Below, piece by piece: positions 49,607 to 59,772 of a stretch of 64,000 nucleotides of DNA. The translations under genes were made by a program, and so were the position numbers. Within the stretch, counting starts at the first letter, position 1. Each line of letters opens with the position of its first letter. This DNA is from Ectothiorhodospiraceae bacterium (GTDB taxonomy: Bacteria > Pseudomonadota > Gammaproteobacteria > Nitrococcales > Aquisalimonadaceae), in assembly GCA_020831885.1 (NCBI GenBank), contig JAFIFU010000003.1:62001-126000 (forward strand), read 5' to 3'. The notes beneath the pieces are model-generated. The model saw nothing but the letters and a program-made list of their open reading frames with translations, was not told the origin of the DNA and ran no database searches.

Positions 49607-50719
49607 TCAGTACCCGTCCCGCAGGATACGGAGCATGCGGCGCAACGGCTCCGCGGCGCCCCAGAGCAACTGATCCCCCACCGTGAATGCGGACAGGTAC
49701 TCGCCCCCCATGGCCAGCTTGCGCATGCGCCCCACCGGAATGGTCAGCTTGCCGCTCACGGCCGCCGGGGTGAGTTTCCGGAGGCTGTCGTCCTTCTCGT
49801 TTGCCACCACCCGCACCCAGTCGTTGGCCTCGCCAATGATCTGGTGGATCTCGTCCAGCGGCACATTCCGGGTCAGCTTGATGGTCAATGCCTGGGCATG
49901 GGAACGCATGGCGCCGACCCGCACGCAGATACCGTCGATGGGGATCGGATTCTGACTGCGACCCAGAATCTTGTTGCTCTCGACGCCGGCCTTCCATTCC
50001 TCCTTGCTCTGGCCGCTGTCCAGCTTCTTGTCGATCCAGGGCAGCAGGCTGCCGGCCAGCGGAAACCCGAAGTGCTCGTCCGGATAGTCATCGGAACGGA
50101 TGGCGTCGGTGACCGCCCGATCCAGCGCCAGGATGGACGTGGACGGATCCAGCAGGCCATCCGAGGCCTTGTGGATATAACCCATCTGGGACACCAGTTC
50201 CCGCATGTTCTGGGCACCGGCACCGGAGGCCGCCTGGTAGGTCATGGGGCTGATCCATTCCACCAGCCCCTGGCGGAACAGGCCACCAACGGCCAGCAGC
50301 ATGAGGCTGACCGTGCAATTGCCGCCCACATAGGTCCTGATGCCCTTCCGCAATCCGTCCTGGATCACGTCCAGGTTCACCGGATCCAGCACGATGATGC
50401 TGTCATCGGCCATGCGCAGCGTGGAGGCGGCATCAATCCAGTAGCCGTCCCAGCCAGCCTTGCGCAGATCGGCGTACACCGCCGACGTGTAGTCGCCGCC
50501 CTGGCAGGTGATGATGGCATCCATCCGCTTGAGTGCATCAATGTCCTTGCCGTCCTGGAGGACGTTCTCGCCCTTGCCCACATCGGGGCCGGCCTGGCCG
50601 GCCTGGGAGGTGGAGAAGAACACCGGCTCGATGTCCCGGAAGTCATCTTCTTCCTGCATGCGCTGCATGAGCACGGAACCCACCATGCCACGCCAGCCTA
50701 CGAATCCTACGCGATTCAT
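49607..50719 (-). CDS. asd: Aspartate-semialdehyde dehydrogenase
   Basis: 370 aa. GFVGWRGMVGS binds NADP. The active-site cysteine is C135 (GGNCTVSLM), the E. coli position. It reduces aspartyl phosphate to the semialdehyde for lysine, threonine and methionine. It is 50 bp downstream of leuB and ends the leu-asd operon. Confidence 0.97.
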   Translation of the reverse strand: MNRVGFVGWRGMVGSVLMQRMQEEDDFRDIEPVFFSTSQAGQAGPDVGKGENVLQDGKDIDALKRMDAIITCQGGDYTSAVYADLRKAGWDGYWIDAASTLRMADDSIIVLDPVNLDVIQDGLRKGIRTYVGGNCTVSLMLLAVGGLFRQGLVEWISPMTYQAASGAGAQNMRELVSQMGYIHKASDGLLDPSTSILALDRAVTDAIRSDDYPDEHFGFPLAGSLLPWIDKKLDSGQSKEEWKAGVESNKILGRSQNPIPIDGICVRVGAMRSHAQALTIKLTRNVPLDEIHQIIGEANDWVRVVANEKDDSLRKLTPAAVSGKLTIPVGRMRKLAMGGEYLSAFTVGDQLLWGAAEPLRRMLRILRDGY

Positions 50720-50769
50720 TGTCTTACCTCTCTGATCTCAGAGTGAATGCGGGCAACGGTGCGGCGCGC

Positions 50770-51849
50770 TCAGGAGCGCAGCGCTGCGACCACCGCGTCG
50801 CCCATCTCGACGGTACCGACCTTGCGCGTGTCCGGCGTGTGAATGTCCGGGGTGCGCAGCCCCTGGTCCAGCACCTGGCCCACGGCGGCCTCGACCTTCT
50901 CGGCCAGGGCGGGCTCGTTCAGCGAATACCGGAGCATCATGGCCACGGACAGGATGGTGGCCAGCGGGTTGGCCACCCCCTGCCCGGCAATATCCGGCGC
51001 CGAGCCGTGAATGGGCTCGTACATGCCGCGGGAATCCTTGTCCAATGAGGCCGACGGCAGCATACCGATGGAGCCCGTGAGCATGGCGGCGCAGTCGGAC
51101 AGGATGTCGCCGAACATGTTCGTGGTGACGATCACGTCGAACTGCTTGGGGGCCCGCACCAGTTGCATGGCGGCGTTGTCCACGTACATGTGGCTGAGCT
51201 CCACGTCCGGATAGTCGGCGGACAGCCCGGTCATGACCTCGCGCCACAGCTCCGTGACCTCCAGCACGTTGGCCTTGTCCACGGAACACAGGCGCTGGTC
51301 ACGCTTGCGGGCGGTCTCGAAGGCCAGGCGCCCGATGCGCTCGATCTCGGATTCCCGGTACACGAGGGTGTTATAGCCCTGCCGTTCGCCGTTATCCAGC
51401 GTGCGGATGCCGCGGGGTTCGCCGAAATAGATACCACCGGTCAGTTCACGGACGATGAGGATGTCCAGGCCGCTGACCACATCCGGCTTCAGCGACGAGG
51501 CGCTGGCCAATTGCGGGTAGAGGATGGCCGGGCGCAGGTTGCCGAACAGCTCCAGCTCCGAACGAATGGCCAGCAGGCCCCGTTCCGGGCGCAACGGCCG
51601 GTCCAGCGTGTCGTATTTCGGCCCGCCCACGGCGCCCAGCAGCACGGCGTCGGATGCCCTGGCCAGGCGCAGGGTTTCATCCGGCAGGGGTTTGCCCGCG
51701 GCGTCATAACCGGCGCCGCCGATGAGCCCCTGCTCCAGCTCCACCCTCAGACCATGGTCCTGGCGCAGGCATTCCAGTACTTTCACCGCTTCACCGACGA
51801 TTTCCGGGCCGATGCCATCCCCCGGCAAGACCAGTACCTTGTTGCTCAT
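50770..51849 (-). CDS. leuB: 3-isopropylmalate dehydrogenase
   Basis: 359 aa. [12 protein letters not shown] opens the protein, with the substrate-site arginines in LRPAILYP and the Mg/NAD segment [26 protein letters not shown]. It oxidises and decarboxylates 3-isopropylmalate. It sits 19 bp after leuD. Confidence 0.97.
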   Translation of the reverse strand: MSNKVLVLPGDGIGPEIVGEAVKVLECLRQDHGLRVELEQGLIGGAGYDAAGKPLPDETLRLARASDAVLLGAVGGPKYDTLDRPLRPERGLLAIRSELELFGNLRPAILYPQLASASSLKPDVVSGLDILIVRELTGGIYFGEPRGIRTLDNGERQGYNTLVYRESEIERIGRLAFETARKRDQRLCSVDKANVLEVTELWREVMTGLSADYPDVELSHMYVDNAAMQLVRAPKQFDVIVTTNMFGDILSDCAAMLTGSIGMLPSASLDKDSRGMYEPIHGSAPDIAGQGVANPLATILSVAMMLRYSLNEPALAEKVEAAVGQVLDQGLRTPDIHTPDTRKVGTVEMGDAVVAALRS

Positions 51850-51868
51850 TATTCAATCCTTGTGGTGA

Positions 51869-52510
51869 TCAGGCGCGGAACAGCCAGGGCGCTTCCTGAC
51901 GGCGACGCTGCTCATAGGCGCGGATATCGTCGGCATGTGTCAGGGTCAGGCCGATTTCGTCCAGACCCTCCACCAGCATGTGCTTGCTCCCGGCGTCGAT
52001 CTCGAACGGCAACACCTGCCCCGACGGCGTGGTCACCGTCTGGGCCGGCAGATCGATCCGCAACTGGTAACCCGGAGTGGCCTCGGTCTCCTGGAACAGA
52101 CGGTCCACCGCGTCCTCCGGCAGCACAATGGGCAGCAGGCCGTTCTTGAAGCAATTGTTGTAGAAGATGTCGGCAAAACTCGGCGCGATGATGGCGCGGA
52201 AGCCGAAATCCTCCAACGCCCAGGGGGCGTGTTCCCGGGAGGAGCCACAGCCGAAGTTCTGCCGCGCCAGCAGCACACTGGCCCCCTGATAGCGCTCCTG
52301 GTTCAGCACGAAATCCGGGTTCAGCGGCCGTTGGCTGCAGTCCTGCCCCGGCTCGCCATGGTCCAGATAACGCCATTCGTCGAACAGGTTCGGACCGAAG
52401 CCGGTGCGTTTGATGGACTTCAGAAACTGTTTCGGGATGATGGCATCGGTGTCCACATTGGCCCGGTCCAGGGGTGCCACCAGGCCGGTATGCTGTTTGA
52501 ACGCACGCAT
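51869..52510 (-). CDS. leuD: 3-isopropylmalate dehydratase small subunit
   Basis: 213 aa from the ATG at 52510, starting [45 protein letters not shown] is the substrate loop. With LeuC it isomerises 2- to 3-isopropylmalate. It begins 2 bp after the leuC stop. Confidence 0.97.
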   Translation of the reverse strand: MRAFKQHTGLVAPLDRANVDTDAIIPKQFLKSIKRTGFGPNLFDEWRYLDHGEPGQDCSQRPLNPDFVLNQERYQGASVLLARQNFGCGSSREHAPWALEDFGFRAIIAPSFADIFYNNCFKNGLLPIVLPEDAVDRLFQETEATPGYQLRIDLPAQTVTTPSGQVLPFEIDAGSKHMLVEGLDEIGLTLTHADDIRAYEQRRRQEAPWLFRA

Positions 52511-52512
52511 GC

Positions 52513-53916
52513 TCAGAAAGTCCTCACGTCGACGAAGTGGCCGGCGATCGCCGCGGCGGCGGCCATGGCCGGGCTGACCAGATGGGTACGGCCACCCTGC
52601 CCCTGCCGCCCCTCGAAGTTGCGGTTCGAGGTGGAGGCGCAGCGCTCGCCCGGCTCCAGGCGGTCCGCATTCATGGCCAGGCACATGGAGCAACCCGGTT
52701 CCCGCCATTCGAAGCCCGCCTCGGTGAACACCCTGTCCAGCCCCTCTTCCTCCGCCTGGCGTTTCACCAGGCCGGAGCCCGGCACCACCATGGCCAGCTT
52801 GACGCTATCCGCCTTCCTGCGCCCTTTGACCACGGCAGCGGCGGCGCGCAGATCCTCGATGCGGGAGTTGGTGCAGGAACCGATGAAGACCTTGTCCACG
52901 GCAATCCCCGTGATCGGCGTCTCCGGCTCCAGCGCCATGTACTCCAGCGCCCGGGCCATCCCGGACTTGCGCACCGGATCGGATTCCTTGAACGGATTGG
53001 GCACCCGGCCGGACACCGGCGCCACCATCTCCGGCGAGGTGCCCCAGGTGACCTGGGGTTCGATGCCGGCCGCGTCAATGCGTACCTCCCGGTGGAACCG
53101 GGCATCCGCATCGCTGTGCAGTGTGCGCCAGTAGGCCACGGCCTGTTCCCATTGTTCACCGGTGGGGGCAAAGGGGCGCCCTTTCACGTAGTCGATGGTG
53201 GTGTCGTCCACCGCCACCATGCCGGCCCGTGCGCCGGCCTCGATCGCCATATTGCAGACGGTCATGCGGCCTTCCATGCTCAGGGCACGAATCGCCTCGC
53301 CGCCGAATTCGATGGCGTAGCCGGTGCCGCCGGCGGTACCGATCTCGCCGATAATGGCCAGCACGATGTCCTTGGCGGTGACCCCCGGCCCCACCTGGCC
53401 GTCCACGCTGATCAGCATGGACTTGCTCTTGCGCTGCACCAGGGTCTGCGTGGCCAGCACATGCTCCACCTCGGAGGTGCCGATCCCGTGTGCCAACGCC
53501 CCCATGGCGCCGTGAGTGGACGTGTGGGAGTCGCCGCAGACCACGGTCATACCCGGCAGCGTCGCCCCCTGTTCCGGCCCGATCACGTGTACGATGCCCT
53601 GCCGCGGATCGTTCATGTCGAACTCGGTGATGCCGAAGGTCCGGCAGTTCTCATCCAGCGTATCGACCTGAAGCCGGGAAACCGGGTCCGCGATGCCCTG
53701 GCTGCGATCCGTGGTGGGTACGTTGTGATCGGCCACGGCCAGATTGGCATCCACCCGCCAGGGCTTGCGGCCGGCGATACGCAGCCCCTCGAACGCCTGC
53801 GGCGAGGTTACTTCGTGCACCAGGTGCCGGTCGATGTACAGCAACGCGGTACCGTCATCGTTCTGCCGCACGACGTGGGCATCCCAGAGCTTGTCGTACA
53901 AGGTTTTTCCGCTCAT
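52513..53916 (-). CDS. leuC: 3-isopropylmalate dehydratase large subunit
   Basis: 467 aa aconitase-type subunit. The [4Fe-4S] ligands are C348 ([11 protein letters not shown]), C409 and C412 (CSMC). [25 protein letters not shown] is the standard signature. First gene of leuC-leuD-leuB-asd, driven by the promoter at 53985-54014. Confidence 0.97.
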   Translation of the reverse strand: MSGKTLYDKLWDAHVVRQNDDGTALLYIDRHLVHEVTSPQAFEGLRIAGRKPWRVDANLAVADHNVPTTDRSQGIADPVSRLQVDTLDENCRTFGITEFDMNDPRQGIVHVIGPEQGATLPGMTVVCGDSHTSTHGAMGALAHGIGTSEVEHVLATQTLVQRKSKSMLISVDGQVGPGVTAKDIVLAIIGEIGTAGGTGYAIEFGGEAIRALSMEGRMTVCNMAIEAGARAGMVAVDDTTIDYVKGRPFAPTGEQWEQAVAYWRTLHSDADARFHREVRIDAAGIEPQVTWGTSPEMVAPVSGRVPNPFKESDPVRKSGMARALEYMALEPETPITGIAVDKVFIGSCTNSRIEDLRAAAAVVKGRRKADSVKLAMVVPGSGLVKRQAEEEGLDRVFTEAGFEWREPGCSMCLAMNADRLEPGERCASTSNRNFEGRQGQGGRTHLVSPAMAAAAAIAGHFVDVRTF

Positions 53917-53984
53917 AAGCCTCTCTGTTCATCACCCCCGGAACCGGCGCAGGGACTTGGTGAATTCCGCATGATTAGCCGGCC

Positions 53985-54014
53985 ATTATAACGGAATCAC
54001 CCCGGGCTTATGAA
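53985..54014 (-). promoter_or_regulatory. Strong sigma-70 promoter for leuCDB-asd
   Basis: On the minus strand TATAAT (53985-53990), a perfect -10, lies 18 bp from TTCATA (54009-54014), four of six to consensus. The message would start near 53978 with a leader of about 60 nt. I see no leader peptide with leucine codons in it. Confidence 0.7.
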
Positions 54015-54035
54015 CTCTCCGCGGTCGATGGCCCT

Positions 54036-54057
54036 GGGGAAGCGCTGATCGATCCCC
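54036..54057 (+). repeat. GGAAGCGCTGATC-family repeat, copy E
   Basis: GGGGAAGCGCTGATCGATCC plus two C lies upstream of the leuC -35 and about 30 bp before the likely promoter of the NTF2-like gene. It is the copy most like copy B but abuts no stop codon of a recognised gene. Confidence 0.65.
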
Positions 54058-54085
54058 ACGATGCGCTGGCCTTCCAACAAACCGG

Positions 54086-54115
54086 TTGCATTCGCAAGCG
54101 ACTTCGGAATAGAGT
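54086..54115 (+). promoter_or_regulatory. Putative promoter and direct repeat before the NTF2-like gene
   Basis: TTGCAT (54086-54091) and TAGAGT (54110-54115), 18 bp apart, form a reasonable promoter. The -35 lies in ACCGGTTGCATTCG, closely repeated as ACCAGTTGCATTTG about 40 bp on, so the pair could also be regulator half-sites. Confidence 0.4.
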
Positions 54116-54192
54116 TTTGCAACCAGTTGCATTTGTCCGCCTGCCCACACGCTTCCATCGGCGGCAGCGGGCACGCGGCCCAAGGAGGCACC

Positions 54193-54627
54193 ATGACCAG
54201 TCCCCTGCTGCGGCCTGCGGCACGCCGGACTCTGGACACCTGGCACACACTGCTGAAGCAGAACGCCATGGAGGCGTTGGATCCGCTGCTGGCGGACGAC
54301 ATCGTGTTCCGTTCGCCGGTGGCTCACACACCCTATCCGGGGCGTGAGGCAATCAAGCTGGTTCTGAAAACGGTCAACACCGTGTTCCGGAACTTCCGCT
54401 ACCACCGCGAACTGGCCACCGGGGACGGACTCAGCGTGGCGCTGGAATTCAGCGCCGAAGTGGACGGACGGGAACTGAAGGGAATCGATCTGCTGCGGTT
54501 TGACGATCAGGGCCGGATCCGGGAGTTTGAAGTCCTGATCCGCCCCATGAGCGGCCTGCAGGCCCTGGCCACGGAGATGGGCAGGCGGCTGGAGGCACAC
54601 AAGGCAACCCTGACGGGCTCACCTTGA
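54193..54627 (+). CDS. Nuclear transport factor 2-like (SnoaL-type) protein
   Basis: 144 aa from the ATG at 54193, preceded by AAGGAGG. The sequence WHTLLKQNAMEALDPLLADDIVFRSPVA with GREAIKLVLKTV and a run of beta strands (LSVALEFSAEVDGRELKGIDLLRFDDQGRIREFEVLIRP) is typical of the NTF2/SnoaL cone fold. Members act as small-molecule isomerases, hydrolases or binding proteins; nothing here fixes a substrate. It is 57 bp before a nitronate-monooxygenase-like gene with a hairpin between them. Confidence 0.8.
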   Translation: MTSPLLRPAARRTLDTWHTLLKQNAMEALDPLLADDIVFRSPVAHTPYPGREAIKLVLKTVNTVFRNFRYHRELATGDGLSVALEFSAEVDGRELKGIDLLRFDDQGRIREFEVLIRPMSGLQALATEMGRRLEAHKATLTGSP

Positions 54628-54654
54628 GGAAGCGACGGGATATTCCCGCTTCCT
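54627..54654 (+). repeat. Intercistronic hairpin starting on a stop codon
   Basis: AGGAAGCG (54627-54634) pairs with CGCTTCCT (54647-54654), with inner GGGA/TCCC able to extend the fold. It begins on the last base of the NTF2-like TGA. It shares GGAAGCG with the palindromic family but not the rest, so it may be a diverged member or a separate processing or attenuation hairpin. Confidence 0.55.
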
Positions 54655-54684
54655 TGAAGAAACACTTCCTTCGGAGATTTCAAC

Positions 54685-55677
54685 ATGGCAATTCCCGCTG
54701 TACTGACCGAGCGCCTCCGGCTGCCGGTGCTCTGCTCCCCGCTGTTCATCATCTCCAATCCGGACCTGGTCATCGCCCAGTGCAAGGCCGGCGTGATCGG
54801 TTCTTTCCCGGCGCTTAACGCCCGGCCGGCCTCCCAGTTGGACGAATGGCTTGACCGGATCACCACGGAGCTGGCCGAGCACGACGCCCGGCACCCGGAC
54901 CGCCCGGCTGCCCCCTTCGCCGTCAACCAGATCGTGCACCGTTCCAACGACCGGCTGGATCATGACCTGGAGATGTGTGCCAAGTACAAGGTACCGATCA
55001 CCATCACCTCACTGGGGGCCCGGGAAGAACTGAACCAGCAGGTGCACAGTTACGGCGGCATTGTGCTGCACGACGTCATCAACAACCGGTTCGCCCGCAA
55101 GGCCATCGAAAAGGGAGCGGACGGGCTGATCGCCGTCGCCGCCGGTGCGGGGGGCCATGCCGGCACCCAATCGCCGTTCGCGCTGATCCGGGAGATCCGG
55201 GAATGGTTCGACGGCCCCTTGCTGCTGTCCGGCGCCATTGCGCACGGTTCCAGTATTCTGGCCGCGGAAGCCGCAGGGGCGGATCTGGCCTACATCGGTT
55301 CCGCCTTCATCGCCACCCACGAAGCCCGGGCCGATCAGCGGTACAAGGAGATGATCGTCAACAGCGGCGCCGCCGACATCGTCTACACCAACCTGTTCAC
55401 CGGGGTGCACGGCAACTACCTGCGCGAGAGCATCGTCCAGTCCGGACTGGATCCGGAGGCACTGCCGGAATCGGACCCCTCGAAAATGAACTTCGGCTCC
55501 GGAGGCAACACCAAGGCCAAGGCCTGGAAGGACATCTGGGGTGCCGGTCAGGGCATCGGCCCGGTCAGGGAGGTGGTTCCGGCAGCCCGGCTGGTGGAGC
55601 GTCTGGCCGCGGAGTACGAGGAAGCACAGGAACGATTGGGGTGCAGGGTTCCGGAGCCGCAGGCACTGCGCGCCTGA
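54685..55677 (+). CDS. Nitronate monooxygenase-type flavoprotein
   Basis: 330 aa TIM-barrel FMN protein. Marks are PVLCSPLFIISNPDLVIAQCKAG near the N-terminus and GAGGHAG (154-160), the latter carrying the catalytic His of 2-nitropropane dioxygenase-like enzymes. Such proteins oxidise nitronates or act as NAD(P)H:quinone/enoyl reductases. The context does not settle which. Likely co-transcribed with the NTF2-like gene. Confidence 0.85.
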   Translation: MAIPAVLTERLRLPVLCSPLFIISNPDLVIAQCKAGVIGSFPALNARPASQLDEWLDRITTELAEHDARHPDRPAAPFAVNQIVHRSNDRLDHDLEMCAKYKVPITITSLGAREELNQQVHSYGGIVLHDVINNRFARKAIEKGADGLIAVAAGAGGHAGTQSPFALIREIREWFDGPLLLSGAIAHGSSILAAEAAGADLAYIGSAFIATHEARADQRYKEMIVNSGAADIVYTNLFTGVHGNYLRESIVQSGLDPEALPESDPSKMNFGSGGNTKAKAWKDIWGAGQGIGPVREVVPAARLVERLAAEYEEAQERLGCRVPEPQALRA

Positions 55678-55681
55678 CCGG

Positions 55682-56269
55682 CTACCCCCGCCTGGGTGAA
55701 GGGCTGGCCCGGGATGCCGGCCCTTCACCCGCGTCTGGTGTCTGATCCAGCAGCGGGGCCACCTCGTCGGCCCATCGCAACCAGGACTCCTCGGCCAGTA
55801 TGCCGCAGCGAAGGACGGCGTGCTGCAGCAGTTGCGCCTGGTTCATCCCCGGCGCCGAGAAATCCCGCCGCTCGATCTGGCGGTACATGGCCAGCCGTTC
55901 CCTGTGCAAGCCGATCTGGCGCCGGAGTTCCCGTCCCAACACCCCGGTACCCACCACCGCCTCGGCACGCACCTTGACCATGAACACCTGGTTCGCCTCA
56001 CCCTCTGCCCCGGGTTCGGCCACCCAGCGGGCCAGCTCATCACGGCCCGCCGGCAGCACATGGTAAACCTTGCGGGCACGCCGCCCTCCGCCTTTTTCCA
56101 GCTCCGTCCGGAGCCAGCCGGCCCGCACCATCCGCCCCAGCTCCCGGTAGATCTGCTGATGGGTTGCACGCCAGAAGTGACCGATGGACCGGTCAAAGCG
56201 GCGCGCCAGCCCGGAGCCGGTGGAGGGCTTCTCCAGCAGGGACGTCAGGAGCGCGTGTTGGATGGACAT
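55682..56269 (-). CDS. PadR-family transcriptional regulator
   Basis: 195 aa. The N-terminal winged helix (about 1-75, ALLTSLLEKPSTGSGLARRF, IYRELGRMVRAGWLRTE) is followed by the PadR C-terminal helical domain. Starts ATG at 56269 with GAGGTG 5 bp upstream. PadR proteins usually repress genes for detoxification or efflux in response to aromatic acids. Its targets might be the MFS gene upstream or the convergent flavoprotein operon; inference. Confidence 0.88.
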   Translation of the reverse strand: MSIQHALLTSLLEKPSTGSGLARRFDRSIGHFWRATHQQIYRELGRMVRAGWLRTELEKGGGRRARKVYHVLPAGRDELARWVAEPGAEGEANQVFMVKVRAEAVVGTGVLGRELRRQIGLHRERLAMYRQIERRDFSAPGMNQAQLLQHAVLRCGILAEESWLRWADEVAPLLDQTPDAGEGPASRASPSPRRG

Positions 56270-56306
56270 GGCTTCACCTCTTGAAAACGTGGCAACCCGT
56301 TCCGGC

Positions 56307-57479
56307 TCAGGTGGTCACCGTTCCGGCCGAGGCGGTGCGGCCCGGCAGGCTGAGCACGGCGGCCAAACCGGCGAACAGGCTGAGCACGGCGGCCAGGTAG
56401 AACGTACCGGCGCCGCCGATCACGTCCCACAACAGGCCGGCCGCCAGACTTCCCACGGCGACCCCGGCACCGAACGTGATACTGCTGTACAGGGCCTGAC
56501 CGCGCCCCTGATTCCGGCCCACGAAATACCGGTTGACCATATGGATCCCGACCGCGTGGTACACACCGAAGGAGGCGGCGTGCAGGGTCTGGGCAAACAC
56601 CAGAACCGGCAACACGTCCGGCAGCCCGCCGATCAGCAGCCAGCGCAACCCGGTCAGCATGATCGCCAGGGTCATCAGAAACCTGGGGCCGAATGCCGGC
56701 AATAAACGGTGCATGACCAGGAACAACAGGATCTCCGCCACCACCCCAAGCGCCCAGAGCGCGCCTATGGCGGTGCCACTGTAGCCGTGATTCTCCAGGT
56801 AAATACTGAAAAAGGCATAGTACGGGCCATGGGTGGCCTGCATCAGGAAGCAGGCCGCGAACAGGCCCAGCACCGCCGGGTTCAGTATCACCCGCATGAT
56901 GGGTTCCTGCAGCCCATCCCGTACCGGTTGACCTGCCTGGGGGGTGAGTTGCGCGGCCAACCACAGGGCCGCGAACACGGGCAGCATCATCCAGGGCAGC
57001 AGGCCGACGCCAAAGCGGTCGATCAGCTCACCGAACAACAGCACGGCCAGGATAAAACCCACCGACCCCCACAGCCGCACACGACTGTACCGGTGGGCCG
57101 CGTGCCCGAGATGGTTCATGGTGTTGGCTTCGAACTGCGGCAGAGCCGCATTCCAGAAGAAGCTGAACAGGGCAATGACCAACACCAGCCACCAGAAGCC
57201 GTCGCCAAGCAGCACACCGGCGAAGCTGAGCATGGCCACCAGAGCCCCCAGCCGGACTACCGGCATCCGGCGTCCGCTTCGATCGGCGATCCAGCCCCAG
57301 ACGTTGGGCGCGATGACCTTGGTGGCATGGAGAATGGCGATGAGCTGACCGATCTGCAGCGCCGTGAACCCCAGGTGATCCAGGTACAGACTCCAGTACG
57401 GAGCCAGCCCCCCAAGCACGGCGAAGAAGCAGAGATAGAAGGCGGACATCCGCCAGTATGGCAGCGCTTGGGCGCTCAT
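56307..57479 (-). CDS. HcaT/LacY-like MFS transporter
   Basis: 390 aa with about 12 helices. The opening YWRMSAFYLCFFAVLGGLAPYWSLYLDHLGFTALQIG and IADRSGRRMPVVRLGAL match the HcaT-like branch of the major facilitator superfamily. Its substrate is not known. It is 22 bp after aroC on the same strand, an arrangement I recall in Pseudomonas. Confidence 0.86.
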   Translation of the reverse strand: MSAQALPYWRMSAFYLCFFAVLGGLAPYWSLYLDHLGFTALQIGQLIAILHATKVIAPNVWGWIADRSGRRMPVVRLGALVAMLSFAGVLLGDGFWWLVLVIALFSFFWNAALPQFEANTMNHLGHAAHRYSRVRLWGSVGFILAVLLFGELIDRFGVGLLPWMMLPVFAALWLAAQLTPQAGQPVRDGLQEPIMRVILNPAVLGLFAACFLMQATHGPYYAFFSIYLENHGYSGTAIGALWALGVVAEILLFLVMHRLLPAFGPRFLMTLAIMLTGLRWLLIGGLPDVLPVLVFAQTLHAASFGVYHAVGIHMVNRYFVGRNQGRGQALYSSITFGAGVAVGSLAAGLLWDVIGGAGTFYLAAVLSLFAGLAAVLSLPGRTASAGTVTT

Positions 57480-57501
57480 GGGTCTCCCGGGACGGGGCGA
57501 A

Positions 57502-58605
57502 TCAGCGCGAAACCTTGCCTGGCAATGGCGCCAGCGGCGGTTTCACGTCGGCGTTCTGGGCACGATGGCGCAGCGCGTGATCCATCAGCACCAGGGCCAC
57601 CATCGCCTCGGCAATGGGCACGGCACGGATGCCGACACAGGGATCGTGCCGGCCCTTGGTCACCACCTCCACCGGTTCGCCGGCCTCGTTCACCGTCCGG
57701 CCGGGCGTCATGATGCTGGACGTGGGCTTCAGTGCGATGCCGGCCACCACGTCCTGACCGGTGGAGATGCCACCCAGCACCCCACCGGCATTGTTGCTCA
57801 GGAAACCTTCGGGGGTGAGTTCATCCCGGTGTTCGCTCCCCCGCTGGCTGACACTGGCGAAACCGGCACCGATCTCCACACCCTTGACCGCGTTGATGCT
57901 CATCAGCGCGTGGGCCAGATCCGCATCCAGCCGGTCGAACACGGGCTCACCCCAGCCCGGGGGGCAGCCCTCCGCCACCACGGTCACGCGGGCACCCACC
58001 GAGTCGAGCTGCTTGCGCAGCCGCTTCATGTAGTCCTCCAGCTCGGGCACCCGTTCGGGCTCCGCACAAAAGAACGGGTTTTCCTCCACCGCCGCCCAGC
58101 CCTGAAACGCCAGCGGTATCGGGCCAAGCTGGGACAGATAACCACGCACCCGCACCCCATGGCGCTCGGCCAGCCATTTCTTCGCAATGGCACCCGCGGC
58201 GACACGCATCGCTGTCTCCCGGGCGGAGGAGCGGCCCCCGCCCCGGTAGTCGCGGAATCCGTACTTCTGTGTATAGGTGTAATCCGCATGCCCCGGGCGG
58301 AACTTGTCGGCGATGTCGGAATAATCCTTGGATTTCTGGTCGGTGTTCTCAATCAGCAGGCCTATGGGCGTTCCGGTGGTACGGCCCTGGAACACTCCGG
58401 ACAGAATGCGCACCCGGTCCGGTTCGCGACGCTGGGTGGTGTACCGGGACTGCCCGGGTTTGCGTCGGTCCAGGTCGCGCTGCAGATCCTCCTCGCTGAG
58501 TTCGAGGCCCGGTGGACAGCCATCCACCACGGCACCGAGGCCCGGACCGTGGCTTTCGCCAAAGGTGCTCACCGTGAACAGTTTGCCGAAGCTATTTCCA
58601 GACAT
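57502..58605 (-). CDS. aroC: Chorismate synthase
   Basis: 367 aa. [30 protein letters not shown] is the N-terminal signature, with [20 protein letters not shown] later. It converts EPSP to chorismate using reduced FMN. It is 3 bp after prmB, as in E. coli and Pseudomonas. Confidence 0.97.
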   Translation of the reverse strand: MSGNSFGKLFTVSTFGESHGPGLGAVVDGCPPGLELSEEDLQRDLDRRKPGQSRYTTQRREPDRVRILSGVFQGRTTGTPIGLLIENTDQKSKDYSDIADKFRPGHADYTYTQKYGFRDYRGGGRSSARETAMRVAAGAIAKKWLAERHGVRVRGYLSQLGPIPLAFQGWAAVEENPFFCAEPERVPELEDYMKRLRKQLDSVGARVTVVAEGCPPGWGEPVFDRLDADLAHALMSINAVKGVEIGAGFASVSQRGSEHRDELTPEGFLSNNAGGVLGGISTGQDVVAGIALKPTSSIMTPGRTVNEAGEPVEVVTKGRHDPCVGIRAVPIAEAMVALVLMDHALRHRAQNADVKPPLAPLPGKVSR

Positions 58606-58608
58606 GGC

Positions 58609-59559
58609 TTACCCGTTGTTGGTCGTGGCCCGAAACAGCGCCGCATGCTCCCGGACCTGCTCCGCAGTGAGCAGGAAGACGCCGTGCCCACCGCGCTCGA
58701 ATTCCAGCCAGAGGAAAGGGACATCTGGCCAGGTCTCCTCCACGGCGGCCTGGCTGTTTCCCACTTCCACCACCAGCACACCCCGTCCCGTCAAGTAGTC
58801 CTTGGCCTGCGCCAGCAGCCGCCGCACCACATTCAGACCGTCGGCACCGGCCTCCAGACCCAGCCGTGGCTCATGCCGGTATTCCGGGGGCAACTGAGCC
58901 ATATCCTCGGCATCCACGTAGGGCGGATTGCTGACGATAAGATCGTAGCGCCGGCCCGCGGGCACACCGCCAAGCACATCGGAAAGCAAGGGTTCCACCT
59001 GATCGTCCACCTGATGGCGGATGATGTTCAGACGCAAGACATCCAGAGCGTCCTCGGAGACATCGGCGGCATCCACCCGTGCCAGGGGAAAGGCATGCGC
59101 ACAGGCGATGGCGATGCACCCGCTTCCGGTGCCGATATCCAGTACGCGCTCAACCTTGTCCACCTCCAGCCAGGGCGCGAATCCCGCCTCGATCAATTCC
59201 GCAATGGGCGAGCGGGGCACCAGGACCCGCTGATCCACGTAGAACGGGAGACCACAGAACCAGGCTTCATGTGTCACGTAAGGCAGTGGCAAGCGCTCCT
59301 CGATACGCCGGCGCACCCGGGCCAGCACCGCTTCCGCCTCCCGCGCGGTAATGCGGCTATCCCAGTAAGGTTCCGGAATGACCGGTGGCAGATGCAGGGT
59401 GTGCAGGACCAGTGCCGCCGCCTCGTCCAACGCGTTATCGGTGCCATGGCCGTAGACCAGGCCGGCTTCCTGGAACCGGCTGGCGGACCAGCGTACATAG
59501 TCGCGCAGCGTCTTGAGATGCGTCTGAGCGTCCTGGGCGTCAATCATGGGGTATGCCAT
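58609..59559 (-). CDS. prmB: Ribosomal protein uL3 N5-glutamine methyltransferase
   Basis: 316 aa. The SAM site DIGTGSG is at 141-147 and the NPPY motif of glutamine methyltransferases at 211-214. The conserved N-terminal helical region is present. Its place just before aroC is diagnostic of PrmB rather than PrmC. It methylates Gln150 of ribosomal protein L3 in E. coli. Confidence 0.93.
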   Translation of the reverse strand: MAYPMIDAQDAQTHLKTLRDYVRWSASRFQEAGLVYGHGTDNALDEAAALVLHTLHLPPVIPEPYWDSRITAREAEAVLARVRRRIEERLPLPYVTHEAWFCGLPFYVDQRVLVPRSPIAELIEAGFAPWLEVDKVERVLDIGTGSGCIAIACAHAFPLARVDAADVSEDALDVLRLNIIRHQVDDQVEPLLSDVLGGVPAGRRYDLIVSNPPYVDAEDMAQLPPEYRHEPRLGLEAGADGLNVVRRLLAQAKDYLTGRGVLVVEVGNSQAAVEETWPDVPFLWLEFERGGHGVFLLTAEQVREHAALFRATTNNG

Positions 59560-59772
59560 TACCTGTTCTCGGGCCCTGACCCGGGTTGCGCATTTGCATT
59601 CCTACGGGAAACATCGTCATGCTACACCGACCGCACGCGCCCTGCTCCTGTGGCCGGGTCCGGGCATCCGGAACTCCGCCGTCCCAGCCCACAGGGAACA
59701 TGAAAGGATACCCGATTTGCCCGGCATCCGGCACAGATGCGCGGACCGGACACTTGTGACAGAATGCGGCCC

